Source: Hyposmocoma kahamanoa
Taxonomy: Eukaryota; Arthropoda; Insecta; Lepidoptera; Cosmopterigidae
DNA: 64,000 bases
NCBI RefSeq assembly: GCF_003589595.1
Contig: NW_020653726.1
Location: 13,747,754 to 13,811,753, forward strand
Reading direction: 5' to 3'
A model generated the notes under the pieces. That model ran no database searches and was not told where the DNA came from. It was given only the letters and a program-made list of their open reading frames with translations. Position 1 is the stretch's first letter. Each line of letters begins with the position of its first letter. Of this stretch, positions 1-10,789 are shown one piece after another. The translations under genes and the position numbers were made by a program.

Positions 1-1750
1 CATCAACTGTTTGCTAACAAGCCTGTTACGCCCATGTTCACTTTATTATGAACGGACGGAATCAGCGACTAGGACTTTAAGGCTCTATGGCGATCTCCAA
101 CCCCCAAAGAAAAAATTCAACTAGACACCAAGTCTTAAGAAAATAATAACCTTCGAATGGCAGCTACGCGACGTAAAAAAATCTAATCGGCCTGTACACA
201 CTCGTCACCATCGAGAACGAACTCAGGGGTGCTAGACTAATGGGCGAATTCCTTCAAAGAAAATGACGCAAGATATGCGTCATTTTCACGCAAGATAAAG
301 GTGAAACGACGAGTAATCGGGAAAACCCTATATACCACAGCGGTATTCTTTCACAGAATCAACATTTTTTAAATTTCTCTGATTATTACTTCTAATTATA
401 TTCTCACTCCCATAACTTTTCCTTTCTTCACCATTGCGGCAAGCACAGCGGGCCGAATCGGGCAGTCGCAGCGAGAAGTTACATGCGCTATAAGCTTCTA
501 CGTCATCCATATACCATACAATGAGAGACCCGGATCATTCTTTATGCCAGAAACAGGTAATATAGGTAGAGTTCGCTACTTTCCGTTCTACTATCGATGT
601 TTCGATATTTATGTTTAGATCTTATGAACATTTGATACTTAAAACCTACCTACCTACTTTCTTTCCTTCTTCTATTCAAGAATATGAAGTGTAGCTAAAG
701 CATAAACAGATGAATAATATGACAATTGTATTTAAGTGACGATATAGGAGTTCCATAACACCTACGAAATGAAAGAAGATGATACTTAAACAATAATAAG
801 TAAAAATGTGCCTTAACAATAAAATCCCTATTATTACATTTTTCGTAGTTACAACAAATTATCTTTTAAGTAGATATAGACGTATTAACACTATTTTTGT
901 GTAACGCCGTCTGTCACGATATTTAGCTTTTGAGTCATCGCTTGTAAAGTTTAGTCCTTGACGATCTGCAGACAACGCAAATGTACGAGTAAATTTTAGA
1001 CCCGAGCCAAATTACAAAGTTGTTGTTTACTAATGTTTCTTCGTAACAACAGCGGAGAAGACAACTTTTACATTTCATCGTTATTGATTTCGATATCACC
1101 CGCCGTAAATGTCAAACTCTATTTGTTTAAATGTCACTACAATATTTTTACATCAGTCCAATTACTCTAGTGTGAATCATAATTCGGTGTCCATAATGTA
1201 AACAAAGAAATGTCATTGTCAAAGTGTGAATGTAGATGTGCTAAACCTTTTATTATTAACGGAATTGGAAAAGGAGTACGTCCTTATTATCTATAATTTG
1301 ATCTATTACAAAATATTAACAATAAACTACAACACACAATTTAACAAACGCATTACGGAGACAAAAAAACATTAGAGTTCTAGTTTAGATTAGGAATCAG
1401 TCAGAGTTTGTGAAAGAGATATTCGCGGGTGACAAATCTTCTGATATCTTCTTATTTTGTTTAGTATAGAAGCCTTGAGAATCAAAATTGCTGTGATATA
1501 TATATCTAACCATTGACATAAGAGAAACGAGAAGAAGCAAAGGGAGTTATATAGGATTAGTAATATCGAAAGTTAAACTTTAGAATAAGTTATAATAAAT
1601 CGTTCTACAAAATAGAAATGCTCATTAATATATACTTTTATTGTCACTTGCATTACTTTGTTAGTGACTGTTATATACTATGCGTATATACTACAAACAG
1701 AAATAGGCAACAAAATAGAAAGAAAAAGAATCTGGCTAAAAGATATCTGG
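1..1750. other. A+T-rich non-coding stretch
   Basis: No reading frame here looks like a protein and no repeat family of the window is present. A short antisense frame at 328-510 has no recognisable domain. The only structural feature I see is the hairpin at 259-287. Confidence 0.5.
259..287. repeat. Perfect 12-bp inverted repeat (hairpin)
   Basis: Arms GAAAATGACGCA and TGCGTCATTTTC are exact reverse complements around a 5-base loop (AGATA). The right arm is followed by ACGCAAGATA, a direct repeat of the left arm end plus loop. Confidence 0.85.
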
Positions 1751-1784
1751 CTGAGCGAAGAAACTCATGAGTTCTCATAGGTGG

Positions 1785-1990
1785 CGCCCCGCGGCAAAAG
1801 TCATTTCAAAACCCAATACAAAATTCAGAAGATGGTGCTGCCTTGATCCGTAGCTCAGATGACAGAGCTGTAGCCACGTTGAGGCAACAGACTCTGGTTC
1901 CAAGTCATTCAGATCGAAGGAATTTTTCTGTGTTTTTTCGAAGATTGTATCAATAACAATAACAGACTGGTGGAGTATTTTCACAAATTA
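1785..1990 (+). repeat. Rep-S, tRNA-like SINE copy
   Basis: The segment TAGCTCAGATGACAGAGC resembles a tRNA A-box region and GGTTCCAAGTC resembles a B-box. They are followed by the family tail GATCGAAGGAATTTTTC and a TAATAACAAACT(A)GTGGAG-type 3' end. The upstream head (GGCAAAAGTCATTTC) parallels the head of the copy at 14563. Rep-S recurs at least seven times in the window. Confidence 0.7.
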
Positions 1991-2125
1991 GAACATCATG
2001 GTATTCAATAAAATTATTTCGTATCATAATAATAACAGACGAATATATGTATATATATTTTTTTTATTAATAATTTGTAATTATTTATTTATTGTAATGT
2101 ATGATTATTTCTTGTTCTTACACCA

Positions 2126-2484
2126 TCATACATTTATGAAAATGTTATTTATGTTAAGAATAGGTTTTTTTTATGAAAAATAGTGGCAGATATAACGTTA
2201 ATACGTGGTATAAAAATAAACTGGTTGTTCTTGATAGTCGTCTTCACAAAGTCACAAATTCATTTAATACTCTTCTTTAATAAAATTCCGGTTGATATTC
2301 AAAATTTGCCAATCACAAATTATAGTGAACCAAAAAAAGTGATGTTTGACGACAAAAATCTGTGTTCGTGACCCGTTTAGTTGTCCCATTCTGTGATGTT
2401 TGTGATAAATAATATTGTAAATGATAAATGTACACAAATTATTATTTACAAAGAGCAACCACTAGAGTTTCTTGCTCATTCGTC
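2126..2484 (+). pseudogene. LINE-J (Jockey-like) 3' end, interrupted copy
   Basis: The conceptual translation reads, across frameshifts, as a reverse transcriptase C-terminus: a KNSGRYNVNT block, a KNKL block, then NKIPVDIQNLPIT, all typical of the last ~100 residues of Jockey-like LINEs. Stops and frameshifts show it is dead. The 3' UTR motif TTTCTTGCTCATTC is shared with the copies at 43232 and 53625. The copy breaks off at about 2484 and resumes at 3189. Confidence 0.75.
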
Positions 2485-2594
2485 GCTTTGTTTACACCGG
2501 GTTTAATTGGTTAAAACTATTAACGCCCGAAATCGAGTGCAAAAACGATTTGGAACGAAATATTTGTAAATCGAGTTTTATTCAAATGTAAATG

Positions 2595-2851
2595 ATTTTT
2601 TTATGATCCTAAGTGACGGAACGAACAAGTCGTGCGCTTGATGGTAAGCGAAACGCCTGTCTATAACAGTTGCAGTGCCACTCAAAGCTTAAATCCTAAA
2701 GATATGAGGACCATTGCCATTGTGCACGTCACCCTGAGACACAAGTTGACAAGTCCCTTGTGCCTGTAATTTCACCATCACCCTTACCCGTGAAAGCCGG
2801 AATGCAGTAATAACCTGGACGAACTCTTTCACAAGGAGCTCTACTGCTACT
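2595..2851 (-). repeat. Rep-A SINE-like copy
   Basis: Near full length, with an internal deletion of the segment holding GCTTGGCGGCAGAAATAGG. It keeps the T-rich start (TTTATGATCCTAAGTGACGG) and the far end ACAAGGAGCTCTACTGCTAC. Confidence 0.85.
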
Positions 2852-2968
2852 AAATGCTATTACTCTACTGCTACTGAAATATTTATTGCTTGCTTACATA
2901 TTTCGCCTTTCTACTTAATCGGTTATCTTGCAAAATTGCATTAAAATTAATCTATAAACAAGCTCGCT

Positions 2969-3010
2969 CGATCGATTTTCATAATAATCGAACCGTAATG
3001 TGCATCCCTA
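2969..3010 (-). mobile_element. Solo terminus of the hAT-like element at 40836
   Basis: ATCGAACCGTAATGTGCATC followed by CCTA matches the right terminus of the complete element ending at 41638. No matching left end (TAGGGATGCAC) is visible upstream, so this is a truncated copy. Confidence 0.65.
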
Positions 3011-3188
3011 GTAGTAAGTGAGTCTACAGGATTGTAAGATTATGTGGAATTGTCTCTTTTTCGTCTAAAAATGATTTTTACATAGCAATTTGTGCACACG
3101 TTTTTAGGCAGAAATTGGTTAAAACCGGCGGCGCTTTGAATAAAGACAATCAAAACCCGGGCGGGTTGATTGGATTTTAACCCACAGC

Positions 3189-3252
3189 CCATCTCTGCTT
3201 ACGAATGAGGAGTAGAGTTTAACGAATATGACGATTTCAAGTTCTAGTTTGA
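3189..3252 (+). pseudogene. LINE-J 3' UTR, resumed part
   Basis: CGAATGAGGAGTAGAGTTTA and the following ATGACGATTTCAAG continue the 3' UTR of the LINE-J copy broken at 2484. The same order is seen uninterrupted at 43232 (minus) and 53625 (plus). Confidence 0.65.
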
Positions 3253-4040
3253 CATATTATATTCATTTTGCATGGATATTATCGTTGCACTAAATTCTTC
3301 TATTAGTTCAATAGTTAGTGTAAAGATTTTACAACTACCGTTACTATTTTACCGCATGTACTTGAGTTAAAATAAGTGTTCTTGCTTCACTCACCGCGAT
3401 CGTGAGAATTTTTCTAATTGTGTGGTAATAAATGCATATACAATTACATTCTTAATGGTGTGTACGCGTATTTCGTAACTTTAAATTTCAATTTAATGAA
3501 AGTACGTTAGATCGTTTATTCTCCTAACACTGTAAAAGAAAAAGGGATATAAAACGCTAGTTAACAACTTTGCTAGTTCTTGTTCAAACTTAGATTAGAA
3601 CAAGCGAAGTAAAGTTATAGTATACATGTATAGATGCTTAGCTATAGAAGTTCAAACTTTTATTAAACATTGCGTTGATAGCATAGGGCGTTGAGAATTT
3701 GAGGTTTTATGTAGCGAAACTAATTTGCGCATAATTTCAAATCCGCACTTGAAATAATTTATGCGAAAGATATTTGCATTCATTGCTCAAAATTATCATG
3801 GCACATTATACATTAAATTCACCACATATTTGCCATACATAATTCATTTATTTGTGAAAAGAGAAGTTATATGAAAGTTGACATGTATAAAATAAGTATA
3901 GTTTCACTGCGTCCGGTCAAACAATAGGCATACAACATATTGAAGGTACATTATACATTTACTCACGTGCACTTCAACTAAGACTAAACCGTGTCAAGAT
4001 TTTTAATAATATTACTTATGTGTGAACACATATTTGAACC
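3253..4040. other. A+T-rich non-coding stretch
   Basis: I see no coding frame and no recognised repeat family in this stretch. Confidence 0.45.
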
Positions 4041-4500
4041 AGTACAGCTCCTTGTGAAAGTGTTCGTCCAGGGAAGTGCTGCCTTGCCTACCTTACCTAC
4101 TTGTGCCGCCAAAAAATAATGTGAACCTTACCGCGTTCCGGTTTTAAAGGGTCAGGGTGCTGTTGAAATTACAAGCACATGGGACTTGTCAAGTTATGTC
4201 CCACGTTGATAGGTGTAGTGGCTGTGCCCCTAAGGCTGCCACAAATTGACTGCACGTTTGCAGTTAATGCGTGTAGTCGTAATCAACTTCATGCAACCGA
4301 GACCACGACTGCACGAAGTTGATAAAAACTTCTCGAATTACTGCATACAGTCGATTGCAAACATGCAGTCAATCTGATCTGTTAGCAACCTAAGATCTTT
4401 GCGATTTAAATCCCTGAATGGAACTGCTACTGCTAAGGACAGGCGTGTCGCTTACCACCAGGCGCACGACTTGTTTGTCCTGTCACCTAATGTCATAAAA
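4041..4500 (+). repeat. Rep-A SINE-like copy, split by a MITE
   Basis: In the sense orientation it begins AGCTCCTTGTGAAAG and ends CACCTAATGTCATAAAAA, an oligo(A)-like 3' end. The body is complete apart from a 154 bp insertion at 4235-4388. Confidence 0.85.
4235..4388. mobile_element. MITE inserted in Rep-A
   Basis: The insertion is flanked by CCTAAG on both sides (4229-4234 and 4389-4394), a likely 6 bp target duplication. Subterminal inverted repeats ATTGACTGCACGTTTGCA and TGCAAACATGCAGTCAAT match with one mismatch. A second nested pair (ATCAACTTC / GAAGTTGAT) makes the interior fold back. No coding capacity. Confidence 0.75.
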
Positions 4501-5189
4501 AGACATGGATTTAATAAATCAGTCAGTAATTTAAACTCGACGATAGTTGTATTAGTCGAAATAATAATAATAAAAATGTTTGTTTAACTTACTAATAATA
4601 TGGAACTAGATACTTTCACAAGATACTCTCACAATATACTCCAGAACCCAATTAATTGAAATTATCATAATTACGCGTGATAATTTATTGAGGATGAGAA
4701 TGTTACTTGAGGGGAAGATAAAAGGGAAAACAAAATGAGGAAAATCAAAAATGGCAATTAGTGAATAAATAAAGAAAAAGACCAAAGCGAGCCGTATGAA
4801 CCGTGAGAAGTGAAAGAGTCTACACCGACAAGAACCTGGCTCTTAAATAGGATGATGACCTACCTATTTTAATTGTAAAAGAAAATTATTTAAAAAAAAA
4901 AAGGAAAATCACATCTATTGGCCGCCTCCCACATTAATCATTCCAAACAGCTTTCATAATCTATAGCACTAACGAACAAATGCAATCGGTATTTGTCGAC
5001 AAGAATGCAGGCTCTAGCAGCAATATCTTGGTGTTATGTGATTGGCGCTTGGCGTGGGCGGCTACATAATGAACCAGAGCGGGGGGAGGGAGGTCAGATG
5101 GGATGGGGACAGGGTTGGCGCTAGAGAAATACAGCCCCGGCAGTTACGAAGCGACTTTCAATCAAATTTGAAAAAATCCTTCGTGATTA
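4501..5189. other. A+T-rich non-coding stretch
   Basis: No coding frame and no recognised family. A moderately G-rich patch lies at 5040-5120. Confidence 0.45.
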
Positions 5190-5484
5190 TTATATATAGT
5201 ACCAAGTGATGGAACGAACAAGTCGTGTGCCTGGTGGTAAGTGACATGACTGTCCATAACAGTTGCAGTGCCACTCGGAGCTTTAAATCGTAAAGATTTG
5301 AGGAGCCGGGCACTGCGCCTGTCACTCTGAGAGACAAGTTGACAAGTCCCATGTGCCTGTATTTACACCAGCACCCTTACCCTTCAAAACCGGAACGTAG
5401 TAATGCTCACATTACCGCTTGGCGGCAGAAATAGGTAAAATGGTAGTACTTCCCTGGACAAACTCTTTTATAATGGAAAAGCTC
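5190..5484 (-). repeat. Rep-A SINE-like copy
   Basis: Nearly full length. ACCAAGTGATGGAACGAACA marks the 3' terminus and GGACAAACTCTTTTATAATG the 5' end. The central blocks GTTGCAGTGCCACTCGGAG and GCTTGGCGGCAGAAATAGG are intact. Confidence 0.9.
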
Positions 5485-6026
5485 TTTTTTATTAATCAAA
5501 AAGTTATTTTCAGATGTTCAGAATGTACGCTTATGATTTAATTTGTTATTCGAGTACACGAAACTTAAAAAATAATAAATAAGGCATAAATACAGTTTAC
5601 CTTTCGGAATAGGCACAGACATTAACAAAACAAATTGTTTGTAAATGTTTTTAAGAATAATATTGATGAGAATATAGTTTTGGTTTTTCTGTTACTGGCA
5701 ATAGGTAGAAAATTGTACCAGTTATAAAAATTGAACAAATTATAAATATATTTTTAATAAAAATAGTTTTTTGCTTGTCCTGAAAACCAGCCAAAAGTCA
5801 TTTACGTCAAATGACATTTAAACTATCGATATGCAATCTGTGCGAAAATTATAACTTATATCGTTTACGTAGAGTTAAAATTTACAGTCTTAAAACGTGA
5901 TCCTAACCTGTGGTTGTGTGTATTTGTAAGTAACATTTTAAGACACATAAAGTATTTAGTCAAGACAATCTAAGCTGTAGACAATCTAATCTACAGTTCG
6001 AAATTTAAATTGCTATAGCGACAGCC

Positions 6027-6218
6027 CTATGAAAGAGTACTTGCCCTGTTTGGCGGTAGATTGGAATCCGCACGAGCCAGCGCCTCCGCCATCCAATCCG
6101 TCACCGTCTCTAACCAGGATTTAGGCAACTCTTTGTCGATATGATGACCTGTAGTATGGTGATTAACGTGCCGCAGAAACGCAGATTTTGGGAATGCGTT
6201 CAATCTTTTTTGTCCCAG
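6027..6218 (-). CDS. Unrecognised 63-codon open frame (possible exon or transposon relic)
   Basis: On the minus strand an open frame runs from an upstream stop at 6219 to a stop at 6027-6029. It is markedly more G+C-rich than its surroundings. The translation contains LPKSWLETVTDWMAEALARA, an acidic, helix-prone block rich in tryptophan and alanine, followed by DSNLPPNRA. It has no in-frame methionine near its beginning, so it would have to be an internal exon or a transposon fragment. I do not recognise the family. The composition and amphipathic pattern are the only arguments that it once encoded protein. Confidence 0.35.
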   Translation of the reverse strand: MGQKRLNAFPKSAFLRHVNHHTTGHHIDKELPKSWLETVTDWMAEALARADSNLPPNRASTLS

Positions 6219-6407
6219 TCAATGCTATTCTTAACGGAGGTGCACAGTTTTCATGTTTTGAGTTAATGTATTATGTGTAAATTCTATCAAAAGTTGTTAT
6301 TCTGTGGATGTGGCCTTATTAACCCAGGACATAAACAATATAAACACTGCGTGTATTGGAAGAGGTGGTACACAATTCGCTATACGTTATACTTATTCCA
6401 TTTTTTG

Positions 6408-6648
6408 TTTGTAATATCAGGTGATATCGGGACAAACAAGTCGTGCGGCTGAGGGTAAGCTACACGCTTGTCCATAACAATTGCAGTGCCACCCAGAGTT
6501 TTAAATCCCCAAAGATCTGAGAGGCACTGCCACTGCCCCCGACACCCTGAGACATAAGTTGACAAGTCCCATGTGCCGGTAATTTCACCAGTACCCTTAC
6601 CCTTCAAAACGAAACGTAACACAGGAATGCTAACACCACAGCTTGGAT
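6408..6648 (-). repeat. Rep-A SINE-like copy, truncated
   Basis: Starts TAATATCAGGTGATATCGGG and runs through the ACCCTTACCCTTCAAAAC block. It degenerates after about 6615 and lacks the 5' terminal segment. Confidence 0.85.
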
Positions 6649-6685
6649 ATAAAGAACTAGATAAGTGTGTAGGAGGCTTAATTCT

Positions 6686-7172
6686 GGTTTTGAAAGGCGA
6701 CGGACAAAGTGATAATGCCCCTCAGTAGTGCGATTCACGTAAGTTCGAGCTATCAAAATATCGTTGAAGTGACGTCGTCGTTCGATCGAAATCCTATCCA
6801 AAATGGATATTCACGTATCACTTGAACGAACGTTGATATGAGTAGAATCGAAACGTAACGACTAATGAACGATATCTTGGATTGTGAAATTTGACATTTA
6901 GTCGTCGAAAGTCTATTGAAAGAACTGTCAAAATTTTAGCGGAATACGTATGACTTGGCGTTTAGAGTAGACTAAAAAATTAAAAATAGGACTCGTTGAC
7001 GTTCACTGTCACACGTGAATACGAAAAAGTAGTTCAACGACTAAATCGCTACGATATCGTAACGGTTTGATTACGTGAATCACCCCCAGGTCCTTGCGAT
7101 TTAATACTTTAAGTGGCACTGCAACTGTTCTGCACTTGTTCGTCCCGTGCCACTTAATGTCATAAAAAATCT
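6686..7172 (+). repeat. Rep-A fragment split by a MITE
   Basis: TTTTGAAAGGCGACGGAC and AATGCCCCTCAG (to 6725) are Rep-A internal sequence. The copy resumes at 7084 with CCCAGGTCCTTGCGATTTAA and reaches the 3' end CACTTAATGTCATAAAAAA. Confidence 0.75.
6728..7083. mobile_element. MITE inserted in Rep-A, TIR GATTCACGTAA
   Basis: Exact 11 bp inverted repeats GATTCACGTAA (6732-6742) and TTACGTGAATC (7071-7081) lie at the ends. Rep-A sequence flanks both sides, with CCCTCAG on the left and CCCCCAG on the right as an imperfect target duplication. The interior is non-coding. Confidence 0.7.
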
Positions 7173-7300
7173 CATTACTCTAGTGAAAGCAGTGGCACGA
7201 AAATCGGGAGCCACTTATCTCTGGTAGTTCAACGTGTAGTTTTGCCTCCGAATTATCACCTATCATAACATATCTTTGATCTTAAGAACTGCAAGCCCGA

Positions 7301-7540
7301 CTATCTGCGGTAATCAGTTATAATTTTGAAAATGGCGAGCTCACGCGCCTGCAGTGTGCGAGAATCTTCGCTCAGAAGATTGGCTACATAAGCTGTGGCT
7401 TGCGAGTCCACGAACGCCACCAATATCGGAGCTGAAGTGGTCGCCTTAGACGAAATCGGGTGGGAGCATACATACATATCACCTGTATAAAGGAAAACGT
7501 CGTAATTATACTTACATAGCGGTTTACCGAGCTCCTTCAA
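7301..7540 (-). CDS. Unrecognised 79-codon open frame, low support
   Basis: A minus-strand frame with a stretch of mixed composition (SAPILVAFVDSQATAYVANL) more protein-like than most frames here. It begins at an ATG with no visible promoter context and ends at TAA. No domain is recognised. It may be chance or a decayed mobile-element fragment. Confidence 0.15.
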   Translation of the reverse strand: MKELGKPLCKYNYDVFLYTGDMYVCSHPISSKATTSAPILVAFVDSQATAYVANLLSEDSRTLQARELAIFKIITDYRR

Positions 7541-7917
7541 GAAGACAGGGTAACCTAAATGTCATACTTGTCCAAGCTACAGAGTTACTGTACTAAGAGG
7601 TGAACAGAGGGAGTGAGCTGCACAGACCCTGAATGAAGCAACCCTACTTTACCTCCGATAGCAGAACTGTTTACTTCGCTCCAAATTTTCTCACGGCCTG
7701 TTTTTATTCCTAAATTGTAATTATAATTAAAACCGTTATTTTTATTGAAAAAAAAAACCAGAGCAAACAGTAGTAGCTTCACGGATAAATTGCACGCAAA
7801 TAAACCTACAAGATATTGAAAATTCATCCATATTTCTAAAATACATTGTCGGAATTAGATCTGTAAAGGGGGCGAACATATACAATAAGCGTTAGCGGAA
7901 TGTACTATCTCTATCAT

Positions 7918-8050
7918 TTCGCACTAACAAGGTCACATCTGCAAAATTACAACTTTTCAGGAGAGAGGTTGAAAGATTCTATGAATGAACTTAATTGATA
8001 ACTTTTTTATAATTAAATAGGAGAATAATAAAATTTCACATATCGTCGGG
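7918..8050 (+). repeat. Rep-G copy
   Basis: AAGGTCACATCTGCAAAATT, then CTTTTCAGGAGAGAGGTTGA and an AAATTTCACATA end. Related copies lie at 13690 and 60865. The class is unknown. Confidence 0.75.
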
Positions 8051-8099
8051 GATAGTGCAATTACGCGTTAGGTAAGCATTGGAATCTTCTTCTTTTTCT

Positions 8100-8556
8100 T
8101 AGTTGTTATCTTCATTGCTGAAGGTCGTGTCCCCGTTTGGTTTCCGAGACTTTATGGACAATTTCCTTCCATCTGGTACTGCCTTCAGCTTCTCTCAGAG
8201 CAATTGTTATAGGGAGGCCAGTGGCGGTCACTTGGTCACTCCAACGGCTATGTGATCGATCGAGGAGTCTCTATCCCCCACACCACAACCAGTTTTTCAA
8301 GGTTGTTTGGTTGTCGGCGAGCAATATGATCAAAATACTGTAGGAATCTCTGGTTGCATATTGTGGAAAGTCTGTCTGCGATACGAAGCTGCTCAATTAT
8401 AGATTGATTTGTCTTTCTAACGATCCACGGTATACGCAGCATCCTTTTCCAACACCACATCTCGAAAGCGTCTATTTCTTTACGTGCTGATGCCCGGATC
8501 GTCAACGACTCTGAGTCATATAGAAATGCATATAGTATAGGATTATGAGTTTCCAT
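8100..8556 (-). pseudogene. LINE-R (RTE-like) reverse transcriptase C-terminal fragment
   Basis: A 102-codon frame (8248-8556) contains IDAFEMWCWKRMLRIPWI, then RLSTICNQRFLQYFDHIARR and LEKLVVV, the signature end of RTE-like LINE polyproteins. Towards lower coordinates the frame shifts, but the RWTDQIK / EAT-like and RHD-like remnants are still traceable down to about 8100. The copy is 5'-truncated and lacks the polymerase palm. In the family this region lies after the reverse transcriptase core. It is non-functional. Confidence 0.85.
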
Positions 8557-8950
8557 TTCGGTAATTTAGTGAAATCCGTAAATGCCGTAGCAACTCAATT
8601 AGCGTGGTTTACGAAAATCTATTGTTACCCGTCCGTAGACAACATAAATTAATGTTTACTATTATGTTTACTATGTTTACAAAAATTAAAATCGTAGCCA
8701 TTGAAATAATAAAGTAATAACGTTAAATCCCGTTCCTGTAATATTTGGTTTAGTTCAGTTACGCGCCTTTTACCAATACTACATGCGCGGATTTGCATTA
8801 TCCCCGACGGTGTACAAAATTTGTTTCATGTAAGTATTAATAGAAAGATCGAACACAAACTGAAGTTAACAGGACAAATGGGAAGAAAAATAGCAGTAGT
8901 CCTATTAACAGAACTGTACAACAGAATTTGTGGGATTAGAGGAAAAGAAC
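8557..8950. other. Non-coding stretch
   Basis: I see no coding frame and no recognised family here. Confidence 0.4.
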
Positions 8951-9075
8951 AGGAGGTCGTCCTTGTATGGCATAGAGACAGGTTCGTGTCCTGTCAGATC
9001 GAAGGAATTTTTCTTTGTGTTCGACCTTTGTATTAATAATTATAACAAAACTAGTGGAGTTATTTCCCAAAAAAA
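8951..9075 (+). repeat. Rep-S tRNA-like SINE, 3' part
   Basis: ACAGGTTCGTGTCCTGTCAG (B-box-like) is followed by ATCGAAGGAATTTTTCTTTG and the tail TATTAATAATTATAACAAAA plus CTAGTGGAG. Confidence 0.75.
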
Positions 9076-9217
9076 TCTCAATAAATAGATGTCACATGAG
9101 ATAGGAAGAATGTCACATGCCTGAATACACATCAATTAATAATTAACATCAACTCAACAGGGAGTACGAAAAATCCGCTAGAACTACATTTCCCGTCGGT
9201 TGCGGGAAACGAACGAC

Positions 9218-9735
9218 GAACGAACGGCATTTTGCTTTGGGGTAGTGCCGTCGATATCAATAGAATCCTTGTCCTGCAGAAACGTGCGGTTAGGGCAATT
9301 TACAATCTGGGCCCCAGAGTATCTTTGAGAGATAATTCTTACACTAGCGTCACAGTACATTTATGATAATGATATCTAAGTTAAGAAGAATAGTAATTTA
9401 TTTTTGAAAAATAGTGACAGACGTAACATTAATATGAGGAATAAAAATAAACTAGTGTTCTTAACAGTCGTCTTCACAAAGTCACAAATTCATTTAAGGG
9501 GCAATGTACACACTTCTATGATAAGAGTCCGCTTGATATACAACATTTGCCATTCACGAGGTTTAAAACTATAATGAAACAAAAACTTTGTACTAAAGGT
9601 TATTATAAAACTTCTGCGTAATTGGAGGACAAAAATCCGTGGTAGTAACCCATTTAGCTCATGGAGGTAGTCTCGATCTCTGATGTTTGAAAACAAAGTA
9701 AATATAAATTGTAAATGTTGAATGTGTACAAATGT
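9218..9735 (+). pseudogene. LINE-J (Jockey-like) 3' end
   Basis: The translated segment at 9240-9330 reads INRILVLQKRAVRAIYNLG, a hallmark of the Jockey-like reverse transcriptase C-terminus (the ILVLQKRAVR block). It is followed by a degenerate NVNT / KNK block and the 3' UTR shared with 2126 and 53625. Stops and frameshifts are frequent, and the 5' end is truncated. Confidence 0.8.
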
Positions 9736-10035
9736 TATTTAAAATAACATTTCGACACATTTGTAAAATATAACATTTGTAAAATGTAATTGTTATGTTG
9801 TTGTTTCGATTCCCCCTTCGACGAAATCCTGCACTCTATTCTAATTTTCTTAAAATATTTTGTTTGATTTTGAAATTAACTTAAAATAATTTTAAATAAA
9901 CGTACCTAATGTATATTAGGCACATTAGGCACATTTTTAATTTTAGAATCAAGATATTAAGTATTTCAGTTTTTAATAGATTAGATTAAATATAGAAAAG
10001 ATTATCTTTTTAAATACTAGCTGTTGCAAAGCAAT

Positions 10036-10319
10036 AGCATTAGAGTTCGTCCAGGGTAGTACTGCCACCTTACCTATTTATGCCGCCAAGCAGTAATGTG
10101 AACGTAACTGCGTTCCGGTGTAGAGGTGTATGGGTGCTGGTTAAACTACAAGCACATGGGACTTGTCAACCTTAGTCTCAGGGTTACGGGCGCAGTGGCA
10201 GTGACCCTCAGATCTTTACGATTTAAAGCTCTGAGTGGCACTGCAACTGCTATGGACAGGCGTGTGACTTACCACCAGGCACACAACTTGTTCGTCCCGA
10301 CACTTGGTATAAAAAAAAT
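10036..10319 (+). repeat. Rep-A SINE-like copy
   Basis: Runs from GAGTTCGTCCAGGGTAGTAC to CACTTGGTATAAAAAAAATC. Central blocks are intact. The oligo(A)-like end is one of the arguments for the sense orientation of the family. Confidence 0.9.
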
Positions 10320-10594
10320 CACTGAAAGAAAATACTGTTAGCCTTGTAGTTCTACAAAAGTGATCTTAACCCTCTCCGTAGACGAGACCAGTGCCCAGCA
10401 GTAGGATAGAATGCATCAGAAACTTTTGTGGGTGTGAGAGCAACAACTCACAAAATTGTTATAGAAGGGGAAGAATAACAGTGGCACTCAGTCGGATTAA
10501 ATAAAAAACATTGAAAAAAGTAGATTAATGTTGTCGGATCTGGTTTTTAACGCCTTTTTAAGCCGAAGTCTTTTTGAGATTTTTTTTTTATATT

Positions 10595-10725
10595 CTAACG
10601 CACACACTCAACATAGCCCCGCACTAGGAAGCCCTGTATCGCGGGTGCCATGGACAATCTATGAAAGTATTTCGTCACCCAGTTAGGCACCTTTACAGCT
10701 ACCAGTCCTGACTAGAGATGTCGCT
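10595..10725 (-). repeat. Rep-H segment joined to a Rep-S head
   Basis: The minus strand gives CTATGTTGAGTGTGTGCG (shared with 61432) and GACATCTCTAGTCAGGACTG plus GTAGCTGTAAAGGTGCC, which also occur at the head of the Rep-S copy at 14563. This suggests Rep-H and the Rep-S head are adjacent parts of a longer element. Confidence 0.6.
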
Positions 10726-10789
10726 ATTCTCTGTAATTAAGTGTTCTTATTAAATGTCAGGATGTTTTACTGCCATGATATTCGATTTT

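Larger units (their letters stand above)
2485..3188. mobile_element. ~700 bp insertion inside the LINE-J 3' UTR
   Basis: LINE-J sequence stops after TTTCTTGCTCATTC and resumes with TTACGAATGAGGAGTAGAG, as judged from the uninterrupted copy at 43232. The block between holds a Rep-A copy and a hAT-type terminus. ATTGGTTAAAAC occurs near both ends (about 2507 and 3115). Exact ends and target duplication are unresolved. Confidence 0.55.

Noticed and set aside
10126..10341. 71-codon frame and many similar ones (4399, 5158, 37227, 38795, 48274)
   Set aside because: All are translations of Rep-A in one of its frames. The shared LVNLSLRVTGA and MDRRVAYHQAHDL strings reflect the repeat, not a protein family.
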